Shown one piece after another: positions 49,367-63,951 of a stretch of DNA of 64,000 nucleotides (its first letter is position 1; each line of letters starts with the position of its first letter). Source of the stretch: Oscheius tipulae (lineage: Eukaryota > Nematoda > Chromadorea > Rhabditida > Rhabditidae); the NCBI GenBank assembly GCA_037178975.1, contig JASJZH010000005.1, forward strand, positions 7,068,001 to 7,132,000. Direction: 5' to 3'. The position numbers were made by a program, and so were the translations under genes. The notes under the pieces are model-generated. The model ran no database searches and was not told the DNA's origin. It saw only the letters and a list, made by a program, of their open reading frames with translations.

Positions 49367-51209
49367 TCAGAATAGATTTTGAAACTGTTCACGGAGGACT
49401 TTCTTCTGAACTTTGGCCATCGAGTTGCGTGGCAACTCCTCCATGAAGACTATCTCCTTTGGAACCTGGATTCCATCATTTTTAGTAATAAAAACTATTA
49501 AACGGACCTTATATCCTGCCAACTTCTCCTTCATAAGTCCGATAAGGTGCTTCTTCATTGACTCCTTCTCTTCAGAACTATTTGGCATCGTTGTAGGTGC
49601 AATTACCGCCACCACGGCTTCTCCCAGGTCCTTATGAGGGCATCCAATGATAGCAGACTCAATTATACCGTCCAATTTGTCCAAGATGTCCTCGATTTCC
49701 TTCGGGTAAATGTTCAAGCCGCCACTGATTACGAGATCCTTGCTACGGCCGAGAATTGTTACATAGCCTCAAATTTGAATTATTCGAAGATATTCCGAGA
49801 TCAAAAACCTTTCGCATCGATGTCAGCCACGTCTCCAGTGATAAAAAAGCCGTCCTCAGTGAATTCCTGCTTTGTTTTTTCCGGATTCCTCCAATAGCCG
49901 GCAAAAAGAGCATTCGACTTGATTTCCAGGCCGCCGGTGGAGTTTAGACGAAGCTGTGAGTAATTACTATTTACAGGCGACAAAAACGGCTTACTTTGGT
50001 TCCCTTCAGCGGTTTTCCAACTGTGCCAGCAAGTCGGTCATCTGGTGCATAGGGATTCGATGTTATGACTTGAGCTAAAAAGATGATTGTCGAGAATAGC
50101 GAGTAAAAGATACCTTCAGTCATGCCGTATCGCTCGAGAATTGGATGTCCTGTGACGTCTTTAAACTGCTCCCAGGTAGCCAAGGAGAGCGGAGCACTAC
50201 CGCTAACAAAGAGTCGTACATTGTTCGTATGTTCCCGGGCGAACTTCTCGGCAGAAAGAAGTCGACTATAGAAGGTGGGAACGCCCATCATGACCGTACT
50301 CGAGGGAAGCCATTTTATACAGTCATCCACATCGAACTTGTCTCTCCAGAGGACCGTCGAATGCGAGAAAAGGGAGCAGTTGAGGGAGATGAACATCCCG
50401 TGAACGTGATAGAATGGCAGCATGTGGAGAAGTCTAGACATTCTGATTTGATAAATTGAGAGTATTGAAACCTGTCCGAATGAGTGAACCGCCAAAGTTT
50501 GATCAAGTCTTCAGCATTTGAGGAGAGCGATCCATGGGTCAGCATGGCTCCTTTCGGACTGCCGGTGGTTCCAGATGTGTAACAGACACAGGCGACGTCG
50601 TGCTCTGACACATTTTCCACCTCCATTTCCGCCTTTTCCTGTCGCGCTGCCTTGATTATTGTGTCCATTCGTAGCACATTCGGGATAGATTCTCGCAGAA
50701 TAGCGTCCGTATTTTCGTCACAGGTTACCATCAATTTGGGTTCGGAGTCCTATAATTTGAAAAGTTTTCTGCCAATGAGAGGGAAAACCTTGACATAGTG
50801 AGAAATTTCGGAGAACGTGTAAGCGGGATTGGCCGGAATGTAGATGGCTCCGAGACGGAGACAGGCAAGATAAAGGGCCACGACTTCGAGATCTTTGGAG
50901 CACCTTGAGAGCACTCTGTCACCTTTCTGAACTTGAAAATGTATGAAAAGTGAGAAAATACCCACCCCAACTCCAAACTTTCGATTGAGCAGCGATACAT
51001 ATTGACCTATCTTGTTGAGGAAATCGCCGTAAGTGAATGTACGCAAATTCTCTACAAAAAGGACCTAAAATCGTGTGATCTTGTGCCAAAAAGTATAACA
51101 CCTTTCCGGGATTTTTGTGCATACCAGCACGAACTGTGAGGTTTTCTGCCTTGGAGGCATAACTTCTAATGAAATGTCGACTAAAACCTCTAATATTTCT
51201 TTGATACAT
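49367..51209 (-). CDS. ACSF3: Malonyl-CoA synthetase-like acyl-CoA synthetase (ACSF3/MatB family), 508 aa
   Basis: AMP-forming ligase; family members activate malonate in mitochondria. Exons complement(49367..49465, 49508..49767, 49809..49953, 49995..50074, 50114..50433, 50472..50749, 50789..50926, 50966..51064, 51102..51209). Motifs: the AMP-binding loop CYTSGTTGSPKGAMLTHG, LPFYHVHGMF, MMGVPTFYSRLL, FVSGSAPL, ERYGMTE, FITGDVADID, GRSKDLVISGGLNIYPKEIE, and the catalytic-lysine end ELPRNSMAKVQKKVLREQF. The N-terminus MYQRNIRGFSRHFIRSYASK is basic and Ser-rich, like a mitochondrial presequence. The ATG directly follows CTATTTCAG. The 42-nt intron 49466-49507 has no stop. Rhizobial MatB shares most motifs; ACSF3 is the animal orthologue. 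Confidence 0.9.
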
Positions 51210-51479
51210 CTGAAATAGGCTATTTTCGAGTGAGGACTAATAGCGACTAGTTAATGCGACGAAAGAATAACTTGAAATCAGGAAAAAGATAACTGCATCC
51301 CAAAAAAAATACACAGCGAATTCTCACGGGGTTACGGTAATAATTTTGATGGGACCTAGATTGGGCACGCGTTACAAAAAGAGCCAACTCAACATTTATA
51401 ATTGTGAACATGAAAAAGATAACAGACAACAAAGAACACACATACTAGCTATCCTAATATTTACAGCTCATTGGATAGA

Positions 51480-52630
51480 TTATTTGAACTTTTTGGCCAG
51501 CGGATTGATGAATTTTCCGAGCAGTTGCTCTCCGAATTTGCTCTCTTCCGTCTTCGGACGATATTCGTCCTCGTTTGTGATCAGGTCCAATCCAGAGGCC
51601 AGCTTTTGAACAAGTTCACGTTCCATTCTGTATCTTGAATCGATAAAGAGAACCCTGATAACACGAACCTATATTTGAGAGGTTCCGGAACTCGACTTTC
51701 TTCCAAATTCTGCTGTTTTTTGGCGGCTTCATTCAGATCCAGACCGACCCATTCGGCCTCTTCGAGAGGGACTACGAACTTAGAATATCTGAACAAAAAT
51801 AGTGGAATTGCAACGCTCAAAAACGAACTTTCTGGCAATGTATTCTCGTCGCTCCTCGTCCTCGGGGTGGTATTCTTTTCCGGCCAACGACATCAGCATT
51901 TCACGCTTCAATCTGAATTTTTAGTTGTACAGAATACAAAAAGTATATTTACTTGTTGCCCAGCTTCGAGGCGAGATCAATCTCCGGTGTCTCAAGAATA
52001 TAGTAGTCCAGGCCGTGATGTTGATCGATGAGACGGCAAGCTCGTTCCGTTACGACAATTTCCATGTATTTATCGAGAATCTCGGAGTAGAAAATGGCCT
52101 TTTTGAGAGCGGGAAAGAAGAGTCGGGGAACCCAGTTTCTGAAAACGAACGTTTAAAAAACAACACAAAAAATGTACCTGGGAAGAACCTTCTTCTTGGT
52201 GTAAGGGCGCGACTCAATCCACCCTTTGACGATTCCTTCGCCTCCCCAAAGACCCTGGTCCGATTCCGCAGTTCTCATTCCAACAATTGGATTGTTCTCA
52301 TGCTCAATCTCCACGTTTCGTGTAGGATCCCAGGTGTACCTTGTGGTGGGAGGCCTAAAGTGGGTCGTACGTGCGTTTTCAAATCGAGCAAGCGCGTTTT
52401 GTGGATGGAAAACAGCATGAAAGGGCAACCTACCGATAGTGAACGGGTGTGATATCTCTGAGCAGGTCCTCCCAATACCTCCGCTTATAATGTTCCGGCA
52501 GTCTATGAACAATCGACTCAGGATTCGCAAAAATCTCCTCGTTACGGCGAATCCGTTCGGCTTTATCCCAAGTAACCACAGCCCGAGGGCTGGCATTCGT
52601 CAAATGTTTCAGATTCTTAGCCAGCGACAT
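51480..52630 (-). CDS. MRPL28: Mitochondrial large ribosomal subunit protein L28, 303 aa
   Basis: Structural protein of the 39S mitoribosome. Exons complement(51480..51627, 51669..51788, 51829..51912, 51953..52138, 52178..52354, 52434..52630). It aligns with human MRPL28 along its length: LPEHYKRRYWEDLLRDITPV, ESDQGLWGGEGIVKG, FYSEILDKYMEIVVTERACR, GLDYYILETPEIDLASKLG, YHPEDEERREYIARKYSKF, EEAEWVGLDL. The start at 52630 (CCCCAG AA ATG) was chosen; an in-frame ATG at 52669 would add 13 residues. It lies 270 nt upstream of ACSF3 and 326 nt downstream of ribophorin II on the same strand. Confidence 0.93.
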
Positions 52631-52956
52631 TTCTGGGGCGGCTAGTCGGGATTTCACACAAAATTCCAAGTATATTTGGACATTTACCTGAAAGGAAAGA
52701 AAGGAGCAAGAGAATAAATAAATTTATTACTAGAAACACGAGCGAAACGAGAACACAACAAAATAACATCCTCACGAACACTCAATAATACACGAGGAGT
52801 AGACCCAGAAAACGCGAAGAAGGGATCAAATTTTAAGAGCATATGATGAATAAGTTAAGAGACGCAGCCCGAAAGGAAATAAATAAATACATTCACTAGA
52901 TTTGATGAGATGGTTGGGCTGGACGGGGAACAGTAGTAGGATGTAACTGCCCTGCT

Positions 52957-54137
52957 CTACTCGGTTTTTGTTCTGCAAATGTGAGCTATAGTTTGGAAAG
53001 ATAGGGAAGACTTACTTTCTCTTGTCGGACAGTGATCGCAAGACACGGTTGCCAGAAAGGAAGGCGATGGCTCCGACAATGGCCAAATACTTGAGTGTCT
53101 CGAACATGTTGAGTTGGAGCCAGAAGACGATGTACAGTCCGAAGACGGCTGAATTTTGAACATATCATAAAAACAAGAAATGAACAAACCTGTGAGACTG
53201 ATGTGAAAGATGGGGACCCAAATGGAGGTGGGCATGTTGCCGAAGTTGATGCCGATTCCCAGCCAGGCGAAGACGAGAACTCCGAGTGGGGCGAGGCAAA
53301 TGATGGCGAAAAGAGTGGAAATACCCACTCCAGGACGTTTCTCGGGCTCACGGAACTGGTGTTCAATTTCCTTCAGGGGCTCGTAGAAGACCTGCTGGCT
53401 CTTGGGAACGACGGGAGCAGCTACCGTGGGAATCGTCAGTTTAATATCGGCCTGCAACCAGGATTGAAAATGTGACTAGAATTATCTCTTTGGCGTTGAA
53501 AATAAAAATTCTGTTAGTATTTGAACAGGATGTTTTGAGTTTAGGAAACAACTTACAAAGACGAAGTTGAACGGATTCTTCATGAGAGCATCACCAGCAA
53601 CGAATCGGACAGAGTACTTGCCAGATAGTCCGTCGAAATCCTTGTAAGCTTTCGAGAGAACCTGAACTTCGGTTGGTCGAACCAGAAAAATAGAAGAAAC
53701 TTACAATGTCCAGCTTGTATTCTCCGTTGCTGACATAGTCGAAGACGAACGTGCTTTCATGACCGGACTCGTGCGTGAAAATGGCAAAAACTTGGTGAGC
53801 TCTGAAAAATTTGTCGGTGCCCTTGTTTTTCAGCGTGGCTGTGGCGTAGATTTTCTTGGTCTGATCAGCCTCCAGCACTTTTCCGAGCTTGGAGAATGTT
53901 GCGACGCTGAAAAATGTGGGCAATGGAACATATGCAAAGAAAAACTGACGATTCGAGGTTAGCGTCGGTCGGAGTGTCTTCCTTTTCAAGAATTCCAATT
54001 TTGAGATTCTCTAAGGCAACTTCTGTGATGACGGGTTTCGCAGGAACCTTCTCGGCTTGCTTCTTCTGTTCAGCCTTGGGCTCGGCAGCCGACGCCAGCA
54101 CAAGAACTGCTGACAGTAGTACGATTACAGGCTTCAT
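52957..54137 (-). CDS. RPN2: Oligosaccharyltransferase subunit ribophorin II (short, Swp1-size form), 301 aa
   Basis: ER membrane subunit of the N-glycosylation complex. Exons complement(52957..52972, 53016..53148, 53190..53451, 53557..53661, 53705..53906, 53950..54137). An N-terminal signal peptide, MKPVIVLLSAVLVLASAA, is followed by a lysine-rich linker. Then comes the ribophorin II luminal domain (HQVFAIFTHESGHESTFVFD, LSGKYSVRFVAGDALMKNPF) and three C-terminal membrane segments (STLFAIICLAPLGVLVFAWL, WVPIFHISLTAVFGLYIVFW, LKYLAIVGAIAFLSGNRV). Vertebrate proteins are about 630 aa; this matches only their C-terminal half, as yeast Swp1 does. The last 16-nt exon adds KTKTE. The ATG follows TTTTTCAG by 5 nt. 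Confidence 0.9.
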
Positions 54138-54495
54138 TTTACCTGAAAAACAAGAATCTATTTCGTAAATAGATTGAGAGGATTTTCGAGAAATGTTGAT
54201 GATAAAACTGCAAAAATCACGGTGGAAACAAACAAAAACCATACTAGTACTCAAACAAATTTCATACGTGTCGGAGATAACCTTCAAGCGTGACAAGACC
54301 CAGGATTTGCGCCCTTTAATACCCAGCAAAATGTAAAGTGGGCTCATGAAGAAACCATGAAAAAAATACTTATTTTTTCGTTGAGAGAAGAATTTTAGTA
54401 GGCGCGCAAAAAGATGAGTTACAGTTATAAGAAAAGGCAATTTGAATGGGAAGAAATCCAGTTAACTAGCTAACTGAATTTCGACGAGTTCGGAG
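54138..54495. other. Spacer upstream of ribophorin II
   Basis: About 360 A/T-rich bases; expected promoter or outron of the possible three-gene unit. No clear TATA box. Confidence 0.4.
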
Positions 54496-57014
54496 AACAG
54501 AAAGATCTACGAGTCGGTTGTCCAGATCCCGAATATTGTCTACAAGGATCCAGTGTATACCTACGGCTACGGCTACTATGGTGCCGAGCTCCAGGTAGAC
54601 TCATAAAACTCGTTGTTGTCCGAACTGTCGAAAAGGTCTCAGAAAACGCAGGGTCACCGTCGATTTGCACTCGGACAAGAAGGATGACATACTCCAAGAT
54701 GATTCTTCGCAGACTCGAAAAATTGCGGTCATTCCAGTGGAGTCGGATGCACACACGACGCCGAATATTATCAATTAGATCTTCAAGAAGATGGACCTCC
54801 TGTGCGCGTCGAGATTGAAGGTCTACGAGACGGTCTGCCCAAGACCATTCACACGATTCCCGTCGATCTCTATAGCAACGTCTTTACGAAGCCACCATCT
54901 TCAAGGAGAAAAATATAAATTTCCAATGTCTTTCTATTTTTATGCCGGTATTTTAGACTCACTCGTTCTAGGTGCCTTCTACGTGAATAGCAAAGGTTGT
55001 CCTCATGTCCATACCCATGAACACGTGTACTTTGTAAGTTGGATCATCATTGATGTCTCTCGATCGATCCAGCTTATTCTCAGTGGAAAGCCCGCAGTCC
55101 AACACGAGACAAGTTAGTTAAAAACTCTTATTTGCACAAAAACAAAGAGACACAGAAATATCGAATTGATTGTTTCGTTTCCAGATTTATACAATGAGAA
55201 ATGGATCCTTCAACGTGGCGCGATGAAGCTCGAGATCACCTACATCACTGTCGACGACGGAACTTCTGGACGTGACGCCGGAGACTCAGGAGAGGCTCAT
55301 CTCTGGGATCTACAAACCGAGGTACATCCTCCTGGTGCCCGATATCTTTAGAGGTATTCTCAACTATTGTAGCCCAAATACTCTTCGCAATCTGGCCTTG
55401 GTCTCGAGAAAAATTCATAAGAGAGTCGCTGGAGAGAAGAAGAGTCTTCATCATGCGATTGACTACATCTAAAGCCGAACTTTGGGACTTTCATTTTCTG
55501 CCTTGCTTCATGTCTCTTTGTCCTCTCACTGCTTTTTTGTAAGCGCATAACTTTCCAGCTGGAATTATACTCTTGACTAGACACAAGCACAACGGATTTC
55601 CTGAACTATATGACCTAGAATGGATTCAAGCTGCCCACCGTCAAAATCGAATACGGGTTCTGGTTTGATTTCGGAAATGCTTTGGTAGGTTGCACGAAGC
55701 TTTTGGACGGGATCGAGAAGAACCAGACGATGCTGAATAGTCTGGCCGACGAGTCATATATCAGGTTGAAACATAATTGTTGCCCTTTCGACCCATAAAT
55801 TTTAACCCAAATGAGCGGGAGAGCTGTTACAAAAAAAAGAACGGGAAAAATAGCTCTATTCAGCCATGCATACAAAGGTCATAAGTCAAAAAAATTGAGC
55901 ACCAGGCAAATAGGTGAAATTTAAAACGCAAACACGCTGTTCAACTCTTGAGAAGCGCAAATCCCGGCCGATTTCTGAAAACTGTAAGCGCAATATTGTA
56001 GCCCTTGATAAGCTGTATTCTCAGCCAAGTCCCGATTTCCCAGCATTTTTTAATCGCTGAGATATGAGCTCTTAAAAAAGATTTTTGCCAGCATCCGGCA
56101 CCCTTGGTTTGGGCTACAAAGCCGTGCAAAGAAAAAAAAAGTCATAGTGAAAAATTTTCAAGAAACGCTTCTGAACTTTGCGTGGCTTAGGCGCGACCGA
56201 CCCATGAGAGGGGGGGTATCATGGGTCAAAAACAAACTTTGTCGATTATGTATTTACTCTCTGCTCTTATTAGACACTTCTAAGGCGTTTTCTCTCGATT
56301 TCAGCTCTAAATTTGGAAATTACAACTCAAAACAACCAGCCGATGAAATAATACGAAGGTTACAGATGGCAACAGAAGCTAATTCAATGGGTCAGAAGTT
56401 ATGGGCCGAAAGGGCAACAATTATCTGGTAGTAGCTGGGTCTGAGCTGAAAACTGGATGCCCCAAGGTGCTGCGTTTTTTCCAAACCTTGCGACCTACCG
56501 AGATACCTATCGAAGAGTGCGGTAACAGCTCAATCGATAAAATCTTCCATCCACTGCTGGAAAACATTACCATGGTTCGGTTCTCCGGACGCTTTCCGGT
56601 TCGCTTGATCCTGAGACAGCCGAGAGCCAAGATGGATTTGGAGAAGACGAAACAGGTCAAGAACATTCTGAGGCTGTAAGAGAATATGCAGAGCAGTGAA
56701 ATCGGATTACGTCCGCACGAGTACATAGTCAGCAGCATCGGCAGTTTCTACCGCCAGGATCCGGTCACTCAACTCATCTTCAGTCGTGCTGCCGGCAGCG
56801 ACTTCGTCACTGGTTAGTTCTTCTTTCTTGTATACAAGAGACAAAACGACAATGTGACAGTGAAACAGAGACATAGCCCAATTTCGCAATTTAGACAGAA
56901 CTGTTTCGAGTTGGACTGTCACCTCGGGATCGCGCTAGCTCCGCGTCGCTCATTGGTGACGAGTACGACTCCCAGAAGATTCATCGCGTCTTTGCCGTGG
57001 AGGTCATCATCTAG
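54496..57014 (+). pseudogene. Coding-like but frame-broken locus with an F-box-like segment
   Basis: Several plus-strand stretches have the coding codon bias of neighbouring genes but do not join into one frame. 54496-54594 reads KIYESVVQIPNIVYKDPVYT before a donor-like GTAGAC. About 54652-54777 reads VDLHSDKKDDILQDDSSQTR. 54779-54910, in another frame, reads VRVEIEGLRDGLPKTIHTIP. 55225-55260 reads MKLEITYITVDDG and then the good frame shifts by one base to LLDVTPETQERLISGIYKPR and the F-box-like VPDIFRGILNYCSPNTLRNL (to 55472). 56294-56680 gives IPIEECGNSSIDKIFHPLLE and RFPVRLILRQPRAKMD. A further open segment ends at 57014. F-box genes with diverged C-termini are expanded in nematodes and decay often. 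It could instead be one or two intact genes whose splicing I have not solved, and the last 300 bp are also open on the minus strand. Confidence 0.35.
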
Positions 57015-60000
57015 GATCAGTTGGGATATTGTTTTGCTTTTGGTAATAAACTTGTGGTTTTTCATTCTCTTTTCCCTGTTCTCTAGCTTTGTAAGGAAGA
57101 TATACAGGAGTCCCTTCCTGGAGCATGCATGATAAAGCAGATTTCTTTGAAAAATAGTCTTTATCTTAACTGGTCAGTTCCGTGAAGTTGCGATATCGGT
57201 CCGAATTCCTCAAGCGCCGAGAGTTCCTCAGCTGACTAATTGCCCGCTGGAAGTGGGAACAGCCTTATAACCGACAAAGAACAACTCAAATCTCCGTCTG
57301 TTCTTTCATTCTTTTCGTTTTTTCAAAGATTTCTGTCGAATGAAACAGTCTTCCCTCCGGGAGAACTAGTAGTCCCAGAGGGGCAAAGGCAAAAACACAG
57401 TACACTAAAGAGAGTGAGAGGACGACGCGGCACCTCGCACAAGAAAACTTTCCCCTTGGTATTCTTCTTTTCCTAGTGTCTTTCTCTCGTGCCTACAAAG
57501 AGCTGCCACACAGTCAGTTTGTGATCCGATTTGTGACCATTAGAGATAAGCGATCATTGTAGCCGTCTCTAAGCTATAGACTCTTGTCTTGGACAAATGA
57601 CGCTACTTTTAGAAAAGTCTAAGAAAGAAGGTCGTGGAGATTGTATAAAACTTGCAAAATGGATAAGGTGGTTGGGGTCAGAGTAATGTCATATGTTTCC
57701 AGCTTAGTGTTCCCAGTGTTAGTTATCACTGTGATCTTGTCTCACGTTCTGTCCGTTTCAGCCACTCTCATTCCAACGTTGTCAGACTATCCCAGTCTTT
57801 TAGTTTCTCTAAGTGTTCCTATCTTTATTGATACTGTGTCCTTTCAACCTCCTTGACTAACTTGTTCCTCATAGTGTGTCATGTCAGACTGATTCGGACA
57901 AATCGACACCGTTTTAGAGACTGAAACTCAGCTTTCTGGAGAGAGTTCAGGAAGAAACCGCTTGCATTGTGTCGGTTTGTCTCTCTCTAGTTCGGACTGA
58001 CTTGAGAGTCTGTATGCCGAGCAGTTGCTGGCAGTCCTGTTTGCGCGCTCACTCAAGACCACTCGAATTCGACACCGCGTGAATCAGGGGCAGCACCTTG
58101 CCACAACACATAAGCTCCTAATTTTAAATTTTAGTTCCGTATCTTTCATACTTTCTTTCTCTATGTCTTCTCTTTTAGTCAGCCTTGCGTGAGCCATCAC
58201 TCAGTTTGCAAGAAAGCACCAAAAATTAATCATGCCTACGTGACTCTTCTGCTTCTACGTGACTTCCATGAGACTGTTTTCCCGGTGTTTTGCTGAGTAA
58301 GCGTCTTACTCACAGTTATATAAGATTTTCCGCAGACACCTTTTCCCATTTACAATTTGTTCGTCTCCAACAGCGGTAAGAACAGAACCATTCACGCCGA
58401 CCGTCCATTGGAAATTTGAACACTGGGGACACGAGACACTCTCTGTTTAACTTGCACTTTGGGCTTTCTTTCTTCTGTGGAGAAAGACCAAAAAGTTACC
58501 CGCAATTTCCCTATTCGCGGTCAGGTAAGCCCCGCCCACTTCGTAATGACTAATCAAACCATCTCTCTCGCCCGCACTGTTCTCTTGCGAGTCAATCGAT
58601 GAACATGTCTTTTATCATTTCTCTTTATAGTTCTGATTGGACTGATCAGCAGATAAACTTACCGATCTATTGATTCCTTCACGGTAGTGGGAGTAAACGT
58701 TTATTAGGAGTCTTGACTACAAGCAGCGACTGCTCATTTCCGGTGGTCAGCTGTTGTCAGTCGACACACACCCACACCTATTCTTAAATCTTGCGGTTGT
58801 CTATCACCCTCTACGCATTTTGATAACAGCAGTCGTAGAATTCTTTTCGTTTATATCGCCTAGTTCAATTTGATGTCCTCTTACACGTGTGATAGTAACA
58901 AAAGGGATTTAACTAGTCGGTTTTCTTAGAATGTTTATAAAAAAGACAAAACATTTGTGCAGAATGTGGATCGAGCATAACTTGTGGTGATTAGTAATAG
59001 TCAGACTACTTACCGACTGCGCTATTAGATAAAAGTCTCTTCGGGCGGGCACATAAATTTCTGTCTCGCTTTTCCTATCAACCTTTTGTTCCTCGAAAAG
59101 ACGGCCAGTTCAAACTTTCCGTTCCTTTTCTTCTGACCACTGTACAGACAATTTCACTAGGCGGTTTTTGAGTTTGTCTCGCCCGATTCTTTTTGCCAGA
59201 CTCGTCGACTCTGGAGGATGCCGTCTCCATGGAAAAACTGTTCCTATGAACCCTGGCGAGTGTCTCTTTTTAGGGCGTGTCCCTCGGTAGGTCAAACAGA
59301 ACGGTCAACTTGTTGCGATGTGTGCACACGAGACTTCACGTGGGCGTTGGGAACAATATACGCGCCCTTTGGGACAGAAAATGTTCCATTTTTGACCGAG
59401 ATGGTGACCCCCGGACTTCATCCCCGTCGCCATAGAAAGTTCTTCTCTCGCCCAACAGAAAGAGAGTGCTGGGACGGCCTTGTGCTGCTGCGGCCGGGGG
59501 GCGAACGGTGCCAAGAGGAGGCAAGGTCGACCAGCTAAACGCCATTTGTTGCCAAATTCCTCTACCCGTTTTCCTCGAGAGGGTGACTGTAATAATAATA
59601 ACAATTCTAATAAGACAACCTCCTCCGCGCAACATTCATCGTCCGAAGCAAAAACACAAAACATCAGCTTGTAGAGCCGCCGCTCGCTGCCCACACAAAT
59701 GTTTGCTTCTTGATTTCATGATAATGCGGAAGGTTCGAGCAGAGCAAACAGTCCCACGTTCAGTTTGTAACTTCTTAACATTTTTGCAGACGAATGACTC
59801 TGTCAACTTTGCAGTCTGACTGTTCTTTTACTTGTCATGAAAGCCATGACTACACAATCACACGTATGATATGTGCCCTTGTAGTCACGAGAGAGTAGGT
59901 CATAGTGTAAGAACTAATGTCTCTTAAAAATGTACTTTGCTGACAAGACAGCTTCGCGGTCAGCTGCGTAGGAACTCGTAAAAGTCTGACGGTTAGTTCC

Positions 60001-61391
60001 CAACAGGTTTCGAACCAAAGCAGAGTTTTCTGGAAGGCGGAAGAAGAAAGACAAATGAAGACTATTAGTGTTTGAAATGAGGAATGAGACTCGGTGAGAC
60101 TCTGAGCAGTTGTCAGGCTTTCCGTCCTCTCTAGCCCTTTGCAGCCGTTATCTGTTTGCTTACAAAAGTTCTCTCTTGTGCCTCGCCCTCCTCCTCCCCC
60201 GTCCCTTTTTCCTTTCTTCATTGCCTTTTCGAGCAACAGTTCCCATTTCCGGTACGAGGCACTTTCAATCAGTTCTCCCAGACCGGGACCTCCTGAGACG
60301 AGCCGCAAGGTTATCGGGCCAAGGGGAAGACACAGCGAGAGAGGCGGTGACGGCGGGCCGACCAAACGGCTGGCGCTATTGATTTCCTATCACTAGTAGG
60401 CTACTTGCCTTCCTCCTTCAATATGCTTCTAGTTCGTTTCGAACTGTTCTCTTATTGATCAGCCGACACCATCATGAGAATTCGCACGTGATTCATCGCC
60501 GCGACTCTAGATCTGAAGTACGGGGGAAGAGAAGGCGCTAGAGTTTTGACTTGATGATATATATATTCTCTTGTCTTGTAATATCCCTCTGAATCGAATT
60601 TTTTTAAACTGGTTATTTAAGATATTCATCGAATAGTCGAAACCGTTCCACTTCCATCCTCCTTAGTTTGACCATTTTCACCTTCACTACTGTTGGTAGA
60701 TTTCTTGCTCTTACCAATTGTTCGATCAAGACAATGAGAACTTCCTTCCTCCCAATTCCATCTACTATCTTCGAAAAACAGGGTGTGACCCCAAGGCTGA
60801 GTCAGCACGGAACTGATATCTTGGAAGGCACAAATTCTCGCACTATCTCCTTCACAGACAGAACTCTCAGATCCTCTCCAATCAACTGTTATTAGAGGCT
60901 GCCGTTGCCAAGATAAGATGACGACGCATATCCCCCGGCTGACCGTTTGCGAAACTTTGCGTCAAGAACGGTCCTATAATCCAGCAAACAGATATCTCTT
61001 GTTTTCTGACAATATCTTTGACCCATTCTTCGATCCCTATCTCTCTACCAGAGGGTGACTCATCCCCATCGACTGTGTCTGTCTCTCTCGCACATCCTTT
61101 TGATACGGTAATCTGCCACCATTAACTGGATTAAATGTACTTTTACCGTAGTCTTTCATTAGGTGGCGCCGTCGAGTCGCCCTCAAATGTAGTCCGGACC
61201 CGTCGAAATGATACAGTAGAGCTGCCATCTGTCCTCAATCCTTGCTTGAGATTCGAGTTCTTTTTGTTCTCTTTCAATTATCTGCTTTAAAAATCCGTTT
61301 ATTCTCCTTACCGGAAATTCGTTTCTCTTATAAACCAGCAGTCCTCTCTTCTGCTTATCGCTCCCTCTCAGCTGACTGATTCAGGGACGCC
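57015..61391. other. 4.4-kb gene-poor, pyrimidine-rich (+) region upstream of YAP
   Basis: No convincing coding exon. The + strand is C/T-rich as in the 23.7-32.7 kb region, consistent with promoter plus 5' intron of YAP. It holds one tRNA-like element (58984-59035, -). CAGTTTGTAA..TTCT-type strings near 59762 and 63248 (the latter in a YAP intron) look like members of a short dispersed repeat. Confidence 0.45.
58984..59035 (-). repeat. tRNA-like element, copy 6 (5' half)
   Basis: Minus strand reads TCTAATAGCGCAGTCGGTAAG, the family A-box block, followed by TAGTCTGACTA. The B box is not recognisable, so only the 5' half remains. Confidence 0.4.
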
Positions 61392-63688
<2,297 letters not shown>

Positions 63689-63945
63689 GTCTCTTCTTCA
63701 ACTCTCGCTCTGTGATTTTACCTTTCTCCAAGAAAAGAATCCATCCTCCTCCACCTTGTGATAGTTCGTACGTGATAATCCCGTGAAAAGTCTGTACACA
63801 GCGTCTCTAAGAGTTTTACTAAAAAAAGAGAGCTTCTCCGAAGAAAAAGCCAAGAACCAACGTCCAAAAAGATGCCCCAGCTGGTAGATGACCAAAAATG
63901 TTCCATAAAATTGTATGTATATAGCAGAAGAAAGTTGTCCTATTC

Positions 63946-63951
63946 AATAAA
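63946..63951 (+). promoter_or_regulatory. Poly(A) signal, YAP
   Basis: AATAAA about 260 nt after the YAP stop; the sequence between (63689-63945) is treated as 3'-UTR, its reverse-strand frames as chance. Confidence 0.5.

Noticed and set aside
50434-50471. ACSF3 acceptor at AATCAG giving a 29-nt intron
   Set aside because: The next acceptor (TCTAG) gives a normal 38-nt intron and the family sequence SDRLLHMLPFYH.
56720-57014. Minus-strand coding reading (acidic, with plausible donor and acceptor)
   Set aside because: Both strands are open here; the adjoining upstream segments are better on the plus strand, so a separate minus-strand gene is not called.
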